The notes: generated from the sequence alone by a model not told the origin. A stretch of DNA of 64,000 nt from Pipra filicauda (GCF_003945595.2 NW_024104428.1:706106-770105), one strand, 5' to 3'. Positions 25,765 to 49,755 are shown, counted from the first letter of the stretch. A program made the numbers and translations.

Positions 25765-26600
25765 GAATCGCAAAATCATTGGGGTGACAAGGGACCTCTG
25801 AAAATTGCTTGGTTCAACCCTGGTAAAAGCAGCATCAACTAGAGCAGGTTGCTTAGGGCTGTATCCAATCAGATCTTTTAACATCTTCACAGACAGAGAC
25901 TTCTCTGTAACCTCTCTGGACAACCTGTTCCAGTATTCAACCCCTCATCACAATAAAAAAAAAGATAATTGTTTTCCTCTCATGTTCAGACAAAAATTTT
26001 TGTGTTTCAGCTTGTGCCTGTTGCCTCTTGTCCTTTCACTCTGTACCATGGAGAAGAGTCTGGCTCTGTCTTCTTTGTTGCCCACCCATCAGGCGTTTAC
26101 ACACGTTGATAAGATCCCCTCGAGCCTTCTGTTCTCCAGGCTGGGCAGTCCCAGCCCTCTCAGCCTTTCCCCATGTAAGAAGTGCTCCAAGCCTGTAACT
26201 ACTTTTTTGCTGGAATTGCTCCAGTAGCCCATGTATATTTTGTACTGAGGAGCCCAGGACTGGGCACCACTCCAGATATGCCTCATCAGTGCTGAGCAGA
26301 GGGGAAGGACCACTGCCCCCTTGGCCTGCTGGTGATGTTTTTTCCAGGACGTTGGCTTTCATTGCCACAAGGACACACTCCTGGCTTGCATTCAACTTGG
26401 TGTCCACCAGGACCCACAGGTCCTTCTCTGCAAAGCTGCTTTCCGGCCTCTCAGTCTCTGGTCTGTTCTGGTGACTCAGGGTTGTGCCTGCCCAGGGACA
26501 GAGCTTGGCAATTCCCTTTGTAGAGCTTCGTGAGACTCCCTTTGACCCATTTCTCCAAGCTGTTGAGGTCTCTTTGAACAGCAGCAGAACTATTTGGAAT
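25765..26600 (-). mobile_element. CR1 LINE, minus orientation, with decayed ORF2 end
   Basis: About 835 bp of CR1 in reverse orientation. The element's 3' end is on the left (AATCATTGGGGTGACAAGG, a diverged form of the usual CR1 3' end). Moving right it reads back through the 3' part of the reverse-transcriptase frame. Translated on the minus strand, recognisable CR1 ORF2 C-terminal blocks appear, such as EKDLWVLVDTKLNASQ and ARGDLINVCKRL, separated by frameshifts. The copy is 5' truncated and cannot make a working protein. Confidence 0.92.
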
Positions 26601-27340
26601 AATCTGCCTTCTGCAGAGCACTCTCCCTGATACCAAGAAGTTAGAGGTTGGTTTAAATCTTGAAGGTTCAAGACATGATTTCCCTGAAAAATTCAAGCAC
26701 TCCTGTTGGTCAATTGAATGTCTAAGCACCCTTGGAAGTATGAATGAGAAGGACTTAACTATGTGCAGATTGATGTACCACCAGTTATGAGATCACTGTG
26801 TGACTCAAAAGTCAAAAGTAGCAAACCACAAGAGCTGTTCTCAAAGAAATAAAACCTTTAAGGAATTGCCAGGCTTTCTGTAGAGGTCGTACCTGTTCCA
26901 AAATGCTTAGATCCACAGGTTTGGTTTTTGTCGGAAAAGAAATTTTTTTTCCAGCAATCTGCTGAGACTATTTCTGTAACACTCCAGCTTTAAGGCCAGG
27001 AGGTGTCTTGGCCTGGTGGATGTCTGGCAGGGTACCATAAATACTTAAAGAATTTCCTTGAGCAGATCATCTCCCTTTAAATGTTTATGGATTTTACGGC
27101 TAGAGCATGGATCTTCTACAATCTATGAATAAATTCTGCTGTTAGGCATATTATATGCTTCCCCAGCCTTTGGAGACTTTTCTTTGTAAAATATTTTAAA
27201 CTTGGAATGTTTCACAATCTGTGAAAATTATTGTTCTTGACTGTCAGTGGGAGGAGAGGGAAATTTCACATCCAGTGAAGTGACTGCTACTTCTTCATCA
27301 AACGGGAAAGGAACATCAAGTGAGATTTTCGTAGAAAACT
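26601..27340. other. Non-coding gap between CR1 fragments
   Basis: AT-rich sequence with no assignable exon. The first part may be very decayed CR1 sequence continuing from the left, but the match is too weak to call. Confidence 0.4.
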
Positions 27341-27750
27341 CTCCCAGAACCTGTATTATTCAATATTTTTGTTAATGAAAAGAGCAAAGGAAAACGGAGG
27401 CTGAGCTTATTAAACTTTCAGATGGCACCTTTTTGGGAGGGGCTGAAAATACGCTTGAAAACAGACTTGGTATTCAAAACATCTTTGATTATCTGAGAAA
27501 GTCTGAGGGGAAAAAAAAAGATATTATTCAAAAAAGACATGCAAAATTCTACAGTTACTTAGGAAAAATCAGCTATTCAAATGTGGTAGACAGGGGTAGG
27601 ACTGGCTACACGGGAGTTACAAGGTCAGCATTGGACTTGAACTTGCAAGGGAAGCAAGCACAAAATGAGCCAAAAGTTGCTACAAGTCTGAGAAGGCTCC
27701 ATCACTGCATGTCTTTAAGAAAAAGGGCAAATGTTGGCCAAGAATGACAG
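27341..27750 (+). mobile_element. Old, degraded CR1 LINE fragment, plus orientation
   Basis: The order of CR1 reverse-transcriptase words can still be followed: a stretch like 'CCTGTATTATTCAATATTTT', then 'TTTTGGGAGGGGCTG', then 'TACTTAGGAAAAATCAGC'. In family copies these encode the part around the catalytic domain and thumb. Divergence is higher than in the other CR1 copies here and a frame of about 100 codons survives only by chance. It is an ancient insertion. Confidence 0.75.
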
Positions 27751-30700
27751 ATACAGCCACGCTACCTGATAGAAGGATGGAGTAGAAGGCATGCCAATGC
27801 ATCTTTCAGTCCTATTTTCTGACTTTTCAGTGATATTGTATTTGATAAGAAGAAAGGTGTCACTGCTTGTTTCAGACTGGTGGGTGTGTCTGAACCAGTA
27901 TCCCTTTTAAGGCAGATCTGGTTCACTGACGATGGGAGGTGACAAGAAAACCAGCTACTGCTTTTGGAAGTCTCTTCCAGAAGCTCTTCTTTCTGATCAG
28001 TAAAAGCCTTTCTCGAATTTTCTACCCCTATAGAGTAAAAGTCAGTCTCTGCCTTTTCTCTTTTATGCCCCTTACTTTAATTAGCTCTTTTCCTTATGCT
28101 TCCTACTTCTCTCCTAATCTCAACATATGCCTATCAGGATAGGATTTACCTTGCTTTGAGGACTAAGTCAAATGCTTTTAACCTTGTGGATACTCTATAC
28201 TAAACACAGCTGCTTGCAGCACAAGGTCCAAGGGCGTGGATTCCTAGTCCAAGGATGTTCTTTCCAGTCCTGTTACAAGATGTCCCAGAGTGCTGTAGAG
28301 GAGTACAAGCTGTCTGTTGAACTCTGTGCCAGTTGTTTCAAATCTCTTTTGAATGCATGCATCTCTTGCTCCTCGGATCTTCAGTAGCTGGTAATTGTTC
28401 ACCTGTAAATAACATAAAAATATAAGCTGTAGTAGCAGTACAGTTTACCTGACTGACAGGTAAAGTACAGCTATTATTTTTGTAGGAAGGCAGTGACTGG
28501 GGAACTCTGAGTTCATTTGTTTGAGTTGCAGCTTAGTGCCTGATACAGTTTACACCAAAACAAAGGTAATAAGGAATGTACCTTACAGTTCTGCAACAAC
28601 CTTGAAAGCTCTAGAAGTTTCTGGTGTCTGTGGTCATCCTTCTATAATTTCCTTATCCCCTTCCAATCTCCCTTCACATGTCTCACCTTTTACTTTTTCT
28701 AAATGCAGATAGAGGCTGATCAACTTTTTCTACAATCATTTGCTTCCCGGTTGGTGACAGCTCATTCAAAGTAACCAAAGTAACCCTGAACTGCTCTTTA
28801 ACCCTCCACTCTATGAGAACATCAGAGTGAGAATTGATGCTCTGACCTTACAGCCAACGTCATTTAAATAGTGTAGGGGGATGCAGAGTGGAAGACTCAG
28901 TGTCCAAGAGAAGTTCAGCTCTGCTGACTGTTCAGGTCAGTGAAACTGTGATGGAGATTAAGTTAGCCTGCAGACCTTCCTTAGGGCAAATCATTGTCAG
29001 AATCCAGGTTGCTCTCTCCCCTCAATTCATGTAGACACAGGTACTGCAGAATCCAAGTTCATAGACCAAAAGATGTGCCAGACCTGAAAGAAAACTACTA
29101 CAGGCAAGAGACTTAGTGGGTTTTAAACCCTGGAGAAGTTCTGATTTGAATTTGCCTCTCTCCGATTTTAATACGAGCTTTAGCTGAACCAGGAAGAACA
29201 TTCAAGATGTCCAGCTAAGAGGGGCATCACTGTGAAGGTAAGAGCCTGCTCCTGGGAAGACATGATCTAGTAATGTTTTGGAGACCTTCCAATCCTATTA
29301 AATATGGAATAAGCAGTTGTCCATATTACTGCCACTTGAGACCCAGCTCTTATAAAGTTTGAGGAAACTAAACTAATCACCATTAGAAAACAAGGGTCAG
29401 TAAGTGATAATTAAGTAGCTTGGGGATCTATTAAAAAAACTTTAGAAATCAATGTTTACACTGTGTAGTTACAAATTAGCTGCAATGGGCATTGTTAAGA
29501 AACCATTTTTATACGACAAACACCGAACATGTGCACATTAGAAGAGTTCTCCCATGATTAGAAATCACAGCACAACTCATTTTATCCCATCCCTAAATTA
29601 GAAACTTAATGCCTCAGTTTATTAGCAGGAGGAAATTCTATTACATTCAAGCAATGCTAAGATACAGAAAAGCACGAATTTTGTGTAGCTCTGCAAAAAA
29701 AGTAGTTGTAACAAAGATGTTCACAATTACGGTTCCATGCTTCACTGATTTAACAACTTCAATGACTTAACGTCTACGGAGTCACAAACATCTAGGAATT
29801 CTCCAGTGAGGATGGTCTTCAGGAAACAGAGTAGCTGCAGCAGTGACACTGGTAGTGACAAGTTCTGGGACTTTAGGAGGAACTTGAGCCCTCTCACCAC
29901 TCAGCACTTCGTACATGAACACGCCATTTGTTGCCAATTGGAAAAGCGAGTAAGAACTCCCGCGTTCCATGTTGTTCAGGAATTACTCCTAACCAGGAAC
30001 CACAAAGAGCTCTGCATTGGTCACTATCTGAGCTCTAGCTGATTGGTGCTGTTCAGTGTGAGCCTCTGCACAATGGCACCTCCTTTGAGAGCTTCTGAGA
30101 TCCCCAAAGCTTCCCTGGGGAGACAAGTTCAACTACACCCAACTAATGGACGCCGTCCTCTGGAAAACCCATACCATGCTTAGGAAACAGCCCACTATTT
30201 CTAGCTGATTGCCTTTCTGCACTACAGCCGCTCTGAGACGGCACCACCACTGTGAAAAGCAGCAATTTACATGCTCCCGTCGCCCTCTGGAATTTGGGAA
30301 ACCTGAATCTATTTCTGCAGAGCACACACTGCCTACAACCCCTTCACGTGACCACAAAGTCTCCATGGAGCAAGCCCCATCTGTAACTTTTGTTTCTCGC
30401 TGTTACTATGCATCTATATCGCTTGTGAAACACTGCCAATCCCAGGCTACAAAACCATACCACATTTTTGTTCCACTTTTTCTGGTGTTTTTTTATCTAA
30501 GCCAACCCACCCTTACTGTGATATCAGTTTCTGCCGGCACAGACGTGACAATCCACTGCAACTAAGTAGTGCCAGGAGTGCAACAGATTGACACTGCCCC
30601 CTTCCTGGCAGTATGTCGGCATCGTTTTCCACCAGCATTGTAAATTTAGGCACCTGGGATTAGCTGCCATATGCATAAGCTTGTACTGAACTGCAGCCCA

Positions 30701-30908
30701 TTGACAGACATATTGTTATGTACATGAAATCCACTGTTAGCAGATACAGGTGACCTGCTCCCTTACAAAGCCGTAGTGCCTTCCCTCCAAGACTACCCTG
30801 CAGTATGAAAATGGTTGCTCGGGATTCCCACACCAAGCTGATGCCAGCCTACTGCCTTAACTTCCTTCCAGAGGGTGAGTGTTTTCTACCAGCACACACT
30901 CCTCCATT
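27751..30908. other. Non-coding stretch, no gene recognised
   Basis: AT-rich sequence. An open minus-strand frame at 29782-29970 (62 codons) has a protein-like composition but no splice context I can trust and no recognised family. No repeat family was identified. Confidence 0.45.
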
Positions 30909-31339
30909 TCACATCACTTGTATTTCTGACTGTTGAGGGAGGCAGAGATGTCTTGCGCTGCCTTCAGGCTCTAAATGGCTTTCTGTGTCTTTATTTTCCT
31001 GCAACACTTCAAGGATCAGTTTTCTTCGTGCCTCAGAGAAGTGGTATCTAAATCGTTTTAAACTGAAACAGGGACAGAATAAGCTGTGCAAATCATTTTC
31101 TACTAGAACCTTAATTACATCCTGCAGTGTCTCGTCCTCAGCAAACCACCAGCAATAAAATTCTGCATTTCATTTGAGAACCGACAAGGCTGGGTTTTTC
31201 TGTTTTGTTTTCCCCAATTGACATATCCATAATCTAGCCTGGGACTCTGTTCCACAGAATTTTTGTCAAAGGCTCTAGAGAGTATGCCTGCAACTATTAA
31301 ATCTTTCTCAGGTTCGCATTCAATTTGCAAGTTACACAA
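30909..31339 (-). other. Unrecognised coding-like minus-strand frames, possible exon or pseudogene
   Basis: Two overlapping open frames on the minus strand look like real protein. The first runs from 31339 to 31115 (74 codons including the codon at 31339) and is preceded by a good acceptor-like tract, TCTCTTTCTCTAGCTACAG. The second, in another frame, is open from 31169 to the stop at 30909 (86 codons), rich in charged and aromatic residues, with blocks such as FAEDETLQDVIKVLVEN and FSEARRKLILEVLQENK. Reading one into the other would need a frameshift near 31115-31169 or a splice that I cannot place. I do not recognise the family. It may be a gene terminus, a decayed gene copy or a chance frame. 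Confidence 0.3.
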
Positions 31340-31826
31340 CTGTAGCTAGAGAAAGAGACGTTCTGTTTGCAGGAAGGTGTTTGCCAGATCCCCACTGGCA
31401 ATGGCAAAGAGTGATTTATGATCAGTTTTAGTTAACATGGCCTCTCAAACAGATTTTTAAAAGTCGTTACAGCCGTGGCCTAACGCCAAGGCTTTTTCTA
31501 TAGGAATGTGCTCAATTTCAGCTTGTGGTGGTGCCCTGTGACCCATGCAAAGGCAAATGGGTACAAAAATTGGATATATCCTCTTGATGAGACAAAGGGC
31601 TTTTTACTTTCTGAAGATCCCCCCATGTTCCACCGTTACAGATTTGTTATTGGTAGCAGGGGTGTTGATGAATTTTAGTCCCGCAGTTTGTCCTTCTGTG
31701 CGAGAGTCCTGCATTTTCTTAACTCCTCCGAGAAAGGTGGATTTCCCCGTTCCCCTTTTAAGGGGCACAAATAAAAATTAAATATGTTCCTGATCCCATG
31801 TTTATACATGTACTTGCACATACAGT

Positions 31827-32036
31827 TCACAGTAAATGGATATCCTTCTTCCCCTTTGGGGCTGCTACACTCTGTTGCCAGTATGAAAAATTCTTTATAA
31901 TACTGTCATCGCTGTCATGAGCACAGGAATCCTCTGGAACATACAAATCCCTCAAGGGATGAAACTGCTGCAGTTCTTGCATCTTCTCTGAAGCACCAGA
32001 TGTAGTTGGTTTGTTTTGCTCACACAGCATGCACAA
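31827..32036 (-). other. Unrecognised coding-like minus-strand frame
   Basis: Sixty-nine open codons on the minus strand end in TGA at the left edge. The translation is hydrophilic and acidic, with blocks such as FHPLRDLYVPEDS and DSDDSIIKNFSYWQQS. A possible acceptor (GGTGCTTCAG on the minus strand) lies near 31995. It is upstream, on the same strand, of the similar frames at 30909-31339, and could belong to the same unidentified gene or pseudogene. No family was recognised. Confidence 0.25.
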
Positions 32037-34920
32037 CTACTTAAACTTTGACCTTGGATTTGAGCTACAGGTGCCTGTCCCGCTGTTTCTTGGAACCTCC
32101 GTTGTTTCCATTGCCTTCACAAATCCTCAGGCTGGGTTGAGGGCTGGGTTACTGACTTCACTGGCAGACTCAAACGGAGTTTCATCAAGACCCAGCTCTG
32201 GGATCTCCTGCACTTGTGTTGCCCGGTCCAACCCAGCAGTTCTGCAGACCCTGCAGGGTCTTAGTCTGAGCCTCCATTCATGACCCCAGCCCTTACTGGC
32301 TGTCATATTCTGGCACTGTACTTCCCTGCGGTGCTCCAGTTGCTGTAACAGTTTCATAATTCCCCTCCTTTGCATGAAATAATTGAATATTCAATACCAA
32401 ACATCCCCAAGCCACGTACTGCAGATGATGCCATCTTTCCTGAATCCTGACAGCCGCAGTCCAACACCTCCACAGGGCGCACATTATGGGACACAGCTCA
32501 GAGCCAAAGGGAGAAGAAGCTCCATGAGGATCTCACCATCAGGAAGCAGTCTTGACTCTCCAGAAGCTGTGTGGCTTCTTATGAGAAAGACTGGACCCAG
32601 CCCCAGAAGCCCTGGTAAAGTCAACCACAGGTTTTGAACCTCAGGAGCCTGTGCATCGTCCTTCCTCTCTCCACTGAGATGGCCATCCTTCATACGAAAT
32701 ATTCACCGTTATTTGAGGAGTTCAGAAAACCTAGGGCTTCCTTTTAGCACAAAAGGATGAATTAAAGGAGCACGGCCCCCACTGGCACCGCTGCACAAGC
32801 AGAGAGTAGCAATTAGAAAAGCCAGACCACAACTCTGAGAGAAAACTCAAGATGTAGGAAGCATGTTTTCTTTAATTCGGTCTTACAACCAGCTTGGAGA
32901 ACCAAACTCTTTCCCAAGCACCCTTCTTCTAACCTATGTTGAATATGTAAAGCAAGGACACCAGATTTATAGCCAAGTGATTTTCCACTCCGGGCACATG
33001 GAACATGATGAAAGTAAATTTGTGGGTGTTTAGGCTTGATTTGGCAGAGAAAAAAAAATGAGGGAGGGGCCGTGTTTGAGGGAGGGTATCAAAGATCAGA
33101 GCCAGATGCTCCTGCATGGAGCTCTGGATTTACAGGAAATTAAGAAGGTAGAGAAGGTGAGGCAAAGGCTGTGTTTGAAGTGAGAGTCAAGGGGTTCTGA
33201 GGCTTACAACCATCCAAGGTGCTTGGGGGGAACTTCAGCGCATGCCAAAACCACACCACAGTGGCCCGGGGTGCTTTCATTATACAAAGCCTGGGAGAGC
33301 AGAGGCTGTAAATGTAGCTTCAAAAGGAGCTTCATCTAAAAGTCTTAGCTCTCAGGGCCTATTAAACATTTATGCTGACTACCACTCCTACTATTTGCTT
33401 CAGAGAAAGTACCCGAAATAACCTTTGCTACCGAGTGAACTACTACAGCTCTACCGGCTGTGTAGGAGACTAGCAGAGAGCTGTGAGAAACAAACAGAAG
33501 TGGTGTTGGAAGAGTGTACTGATGTCTCTATTCAGTCAGCCAGGAAAGAAGCAGGAAAATCTGGTCTGGAACCTGAGGGGGAAGACAGAAAACTTTGCTA
33601 GAAATAGTGGATTAACCATGTAGAGATGGCTAAGACTGAGGCCATTGGAGGCAAATACAGATATCTAAGAGTACTGGCATTTTTTGGCTTTTACCTTACT
33701 AAGGTTCACACCTTTGGGGGAGTCTTCAGACCGGCCTCCAGTTTTGGATCTATGACTACTGCAGCTGTGAGAGAGACTGTAGAGGAAAGGAAGACAGCAG
33801 ACCCTATGCAGAAATCAAAGGAAGACAGAGGGGCTCTTGGAGAAAATGGAAATAAGAGATTAATTTCTCCGATTGTTTAAAAATTCTTTGGCTGTGCAAC
33901 AAGAGTTTAGGATGAGACAGGCAGAAGACACTCAAGGTTTTCACTCTAGGAAGCTGTTACTTTTAATAGCAGATAATACACAAACATTCACTTATTCCCT
34001 CATAGTTCACTCATGCAATTACTCAGTTACCCAGTTGGAGAAACAGCTGGAGGACAACACCGGTAAAGGGTTGTGCTGGCACCAGCATCTTCCAAACAGG
34101 TGTTTAGAAAGTCCCTCAAAGTCACTTATTTCAATGGATACACACATATTCCTGCAGATTGTGCCTGCATGTAGGAGCCACTGCCCCTCAGTCACACAGG
34201 CTGTGGTTGATCCCAGGATTCACTTGTGGCTTTGCACAGATTGAGCAGACACTCGGCGCCTGGATTTTATCAGCTCTTGCAGATTCAGCGGAACCACTGG
34301 TCTCTGGAATTTAGCAGTCCTTGGGAAACCCTCCTGCTCCTCCTCAGCACATGCGTTTCCTCTTTGGTCTGTTTTCTGGTAATCATTTCTCCACTCAAAC
34401 CTACAAATACCTACAGGACCAATTCGGTTTCACACAAATGAGGCCTTTATGACAAGTGGAGTTGGTGGCTTGCTTGTTGGGCTAATCAGAGTTCACTCTG
34501 AGCAGCCACAGCACCTCCTCCTGGAATCCAAAGCCACTAAGCTGGACCTGGGCTAGGAAAGATGAATGTTTAGTGTTGACATTTGAAAATACAGACCCTA
34601 TGAAGATGTGTCAGGCCTTCCCGCACTCAACCTAGGGAAGAAACATTGAATGACTGGTCTGGACTCATATTTGGATAATATTTGCTTATCCTCAGCCCCT
34701 CTGACCTACATTTGTTTGCTTATCAGCATGAGTCTTGCATGCAGCACCACACTAATGAGCCTGTCCCCTGAAGACTGGACTAATCTGACTGAGATGACCC
34801 AAACACTAAGTGGAGGGCAGCTTTAAAGACTGTATTCTTAGAAACATTTTGCACAGAGAAGGTTCTACTCTTTACATTGATGCCGTACAGTCATCAGTTC
34901 TCAATCCTGCTGTTCCTCTT
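32037..34920. other. Non-coding stretch, no gene recognised
   Basis: Mostly average-composition sequence. Minus-strand open frames of about 62-82 codons at 32127-32693 and 32929-33117 have unfamiliar translations. No splice-supported exon or named repeat was identified. Confidence 0.4.
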
Positions 34921-34924
34921 CTTT

Positions 34925-34982
34925 CATAGAGTCATAGAATAGTTTGAGTTGGAAAGGATCTTTAAAGACCATCCAGCCCTTG
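34925..34982 (-). mobile_element. CR1 3'-end fragment, minus orientation
   Basis: A short stretch, CATAGAGTCATAGAATAG then GAGTTGGAAAGGATCTTTAA, is the reverse complement of the CR1 3' end. It lies head to head with the larger plus-strand CR1 that begins a few bases to the right. Confidence 0.75.
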
Positions 34983-34984
34983 AA

Positions 34985-35467
34985 GGAAATCGACCTGTTT
35001 GAATGAGTCCAAAGGAGGACCACCAAGATGATTAGAGGGATGGAGCACCTCTCCTAGGAGGAATGGCTGAGACAATTGGGTTTGTTCAGCCTGGAAAAGA
35101 GATGGCTTAGGGTTGACCTAATCGTGGCCTTCCAGTACCTGAAGGGAGTCTACAAGAAAGAGGGAGAGGGACTTTTTACAGGAACGTGTAGTGACAGGAT
35201 AAGGGGGAATGGATTCAAGCTAAAAATAGGTAGGTTTGGGTTAGATATTATGAAAAAATTCTTTACTGTGATGCTGGTGAGGTCCTGGTACAGGTTACCC
35301 AAAGCAGTTGTGGATGCCCCATCCCTGGAAGTGTTCAAGGCCAGGTTGGACAGGGCTTGGAGCATCCTGGTCTAGTGGAAGGTGTCCCTGCCCATGGCAG
35401 GGAGGTTGGAACTGGATGATCTTTGAGGTCCCTTCCAACCCAAATCATTCAATGATTCTATGATTCC
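34985..35467 (+). mobile_element. CR1 LINE fragment with intact ORF2 C-terminus
   Basis: A 5'-truncated CR1 in plus orientation. From 35076 a frame of 99 codons stays open and reads the ORF2 C-terminus, with blocks such as GLFSLEKRWLRVDL, AFQYLKGVYKKEGEGLF and FKARLDRAWSILV, then TAG. The 3' untranslated part follows and the element ends in AATGATTCTATGATTCC. Lower decay than the copies at 25.8 and 27.4 kb suggests a younger insertion. It lies about 0.5 kb upstream of the POGLUT1 promoter. Confidence 0.95.
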
Positions 35468-35888
35468 TTTGCAGTCCACAGCCCTGAAGCTGCAGAGAAA
35501 TTTATACAAATCAACCCGAACTGTAATGAGGAGACTCGTGACTTTATCCTAAACGATCAAATTGAATCAGGCTTTGGCAACAGCCAGAGATTGGCCGGGA
35601 GAAAGAGCCTCTTACAGGCTGCTTGATGAATTCAGGCGCTCAGGGAAGTTCTCCCCCGAAAGCCCCCAGAGGGAGCGGGGGCCGCCTGGATCTGCGTGAG
35701 GCCGGTGGGGCTCCTGAGGGCGGAGGCAGGAGGTTGTTTGAGGAGGGGGAAGGCCTATCACAGGTGCACACTGAGCCTGTTTGTGCAGCGTATTTGCGGC
35801 CGTCTGTGCAGCGTAGTCCCCATCTATCGCGTCTGTGTCGCGACGCGGGGCTCGTCCCCGCCCGCCCCCTCAGTTCCCCTGAGCGGGA

Positions 35889-35900
35889 ACTACATCTCCC
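35889..35900 (+). promoter_or_regulatory. ZNF143/Staf-type motif
   Basis: ACTACATCTCCC closely matches the ACTACAATTCCC element bound by ZNF143 in many TATA-less, often divergent, vertebrate promoters. It lies 90 bp upstream of the chosen POGLUT1 start codon. Confidence 0.65.
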
Positions 35901-35923
35901 ATGGCGGCGCGGGCGGAGGCGCC

Positions 35924-35935
35924 GCCGCCATGTTG
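35924..35935 (-). promoter_or_regulatory. YY1-type motif
   Basis: On the minus strand this reads CAACATGGCGGC, a full match to the extended YY1 element (AANATGGCGGC). YY1 elements usually sit at or just downstream of transcription starts, so POGLUT1 transcription probably begins close to here. Confidence 0.65.
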
Positions 35936-35978
35936 GGCCGGGCGGCCCCGCCTGCGCGGGGCGGCGGCGGCGGCGGCC

Positions 35979-47876
<11,898 letters not shown>

Positions 47877-49510
47877 AGACTTCTCTGGTTTTCTCTTCAG
47901 CTCAAACTGATTGCTGTGGAAATCTGAAGATCAGTTTTAACTTCTTTCTTGCCCTCTCAGACTTCTCTTTTACACTAGAACTACAGAGAAGAGCGGTAGG
48001 ATGACTTTGACATTGCTCCCAGGCAGTGGGACCTGGTTATACTGTCACCATAAGCATGTTAAGTAGAATGTTGGGTTATGGCTTTTGGATGGGGGGGTCA
48101 GTCATGGCTGGAGGAGGGGTTGTTAGCATTTAGGACTTAGTTACTACCTGTCTTAGAATGAGCCTAAATCTCATTCAGTTGATGAGAAGCCTCGCTGCTC
48201 TTTTACTGCCCTTTTTACCAAGTCCTCTGAGAGAAGCAGGTACTGGGATTTGCAGGTAACCTTTTTGGATAGTTTAGAGCTTACGTGTGTGTTGGGTTTT
48301 AGAGGTTGATGGTAAGGCTTTGCCATGCCATTGAAAGGACAAATGATCCTTGCAGAGTTAAACTACGTACCTTATGGGGGAGCAGCAGGTGATGGTGATG
48401 TGGCCCCAGCACTCAGGATGAGTAGCAGGCAGTGACGTGGTTGGCAGCTGAGATAGGGATGGTTGGTCCTCTGACAGCTGAGCTGGATGCCTGGAGGGCC
48501 CTGCAGAACTGAACCTCTGTTAATTAGCTCTCACCAGCTGGCTGGCCAGACATCCTGGGACCCTTAGGAGCCCAGAGAAAGTACTGGGAGAGGTAGATTC
48601 AGTGCTTCTTTCTTCCAGAAGTTCAGAGTCTACTCTGATCCCCTTCTGTAATTTTTCTAGGCTTATATTGGGCTTTTTTTTTAACTTTGGTTGGTTTTTT
48701 TTTTTTTTTTTGAGGTTGGTAACACATGTGCTCACTTCCATACTCATTTTTCTTCCCCACAGCTGTTCCACTGCTTTTCTCATCTCCTTCAGCCTGGTTG
48801 AGGGAATGTATTCTGTCACACAGTGGCAGCTACTCCTCACACTGCTCAGTTTGAGTTCAGTCACAGGTTGCTTGTGCTCCCTGTGTTTGTGCCCACAACA
48901 GGCTGCTCAGCCCAGAGGGAGTGAAATGCTCTGTGTGCCCTGAGGGGAGAGGCCTGGCAGGGAGCAGCATCTTCTCTGGCACTCAGACAGGAGAACAGGG
49001 GCTCTGTGGGGTGGCAGGAGGGACACAGCCTCCCGGGGGAGCACCCTTGATTGTAAAGTGGCCTCAAGGCTGAGGGAGCAGCACAGTATAATGGAGAAGA
49101 GGGATAGCAACAGCTCAGTCTCCTCTGCAGTCAGGATCAGGGAGGAAGGAAAATACATGGAACAATAACACTGAGTGGACCTGTGCACATGTGCGCTCAC
49201 AGCACTGCCAAGCCCTGGTACAGGGACATAACTTCCTGGACCTATTGGCCAAGTGCCTGTTGCTGCAGCAGCATCTTGGTTACAGGACCAATGCCTGGAT
49301 TATCCCAGCCTGCTAAGAAAACAGATTGGGCCATTAAAATAGCCTGGTTTCTGAGGAAAAGAACTGTGAGAGTGGAAAGGGTTTTTCTGGTTTTCTATTT
49401 TTAGTCAACAGAGAGACAGCACTCGGGGAAACTGAAACAACTCTGTATGATATTTTTAAACCATTTGTAATGAAGCGCGTTTTGGAATAAAACAAACGAA
49501 AACGAAGTTT
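47877..49510 (+). other. POGLUT1: POGLUT1 3' untranslated region
   Basis: The only AATAAA between the stop codon and the TIMMDC1 start is at 49486, so the 3' untranslated region is inferred to be about 1.6 kb. It has a 17-T run near 48695-48711. Open frames in it are chance. Confidence 0.7.
49486..49491 (+). terminator. POGLUT1: Polyadenylation signal of POGLUT1
   Basis: AATAAA is followed after about 16 bases by the GT-rich stretch GTTTTGTTGG, a typical downstream element. Confidence 0.75.
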
Positions 49511-49718
49511 TGTTGGATGCTCTGGAGAGCCCCTATCTGTACCCCCAGAGACAGTGAAGCGTGTCTCCGTCCTTCCTCTGTCACTTTTAGGGCACCTCTG
49601 CCTCCAGCCTCGGCTTGCGGTTGGAGTGGCTGGAAACTTCCCCTTGGCCACCCGCAGGTCCGAGCCGGGGACTTTTGCCAAACTAGCTCTGACCCTCGGC
49701 TGCACCTGCGGGGAAGCC

Positions 49719-49721
<3 letters not shown>

Positions 49722-49753
<32 letters not shown>
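49722..49753. repeat. (AC)16 microsatellite
   Basis: 32 bases of perfect AC repeat lie between the POGLUT1 poly(A) signal and the TIMMDC1 start codon, about 200 bp upstream of the latter. Confidence 0.98.

Positions 49754-49755
<2 letters not shown>

Noticed and set aside
26036..26671. 211-codon minus-strand frame as a host gene
   Set aside because: Part of it is recognisable CR1 ORF2 C-terminus read through frameshifts, so it is a decayed retrotransposon and not a host gene.
30209..30565. 118-codon plus-strand frame ending in an immunoglobulin-like stretch (SVSAGTDVTIHCN)
   Set aside because: Only about a dozen residues resemble an Ig domain start; a stop follows at once and no second Cys or Tyr-x-Cys motif is present, so it is probably chance.
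32929..33117. Minus-strand motif FHVPGVENHLA resembling the RNase H end of retroelement polymerases
   Set aside because: No neighbouring reverse transcriptase or RNase H motifs, no terminal repeats, and the expected following Asp/Ser-Arg residues are missing.
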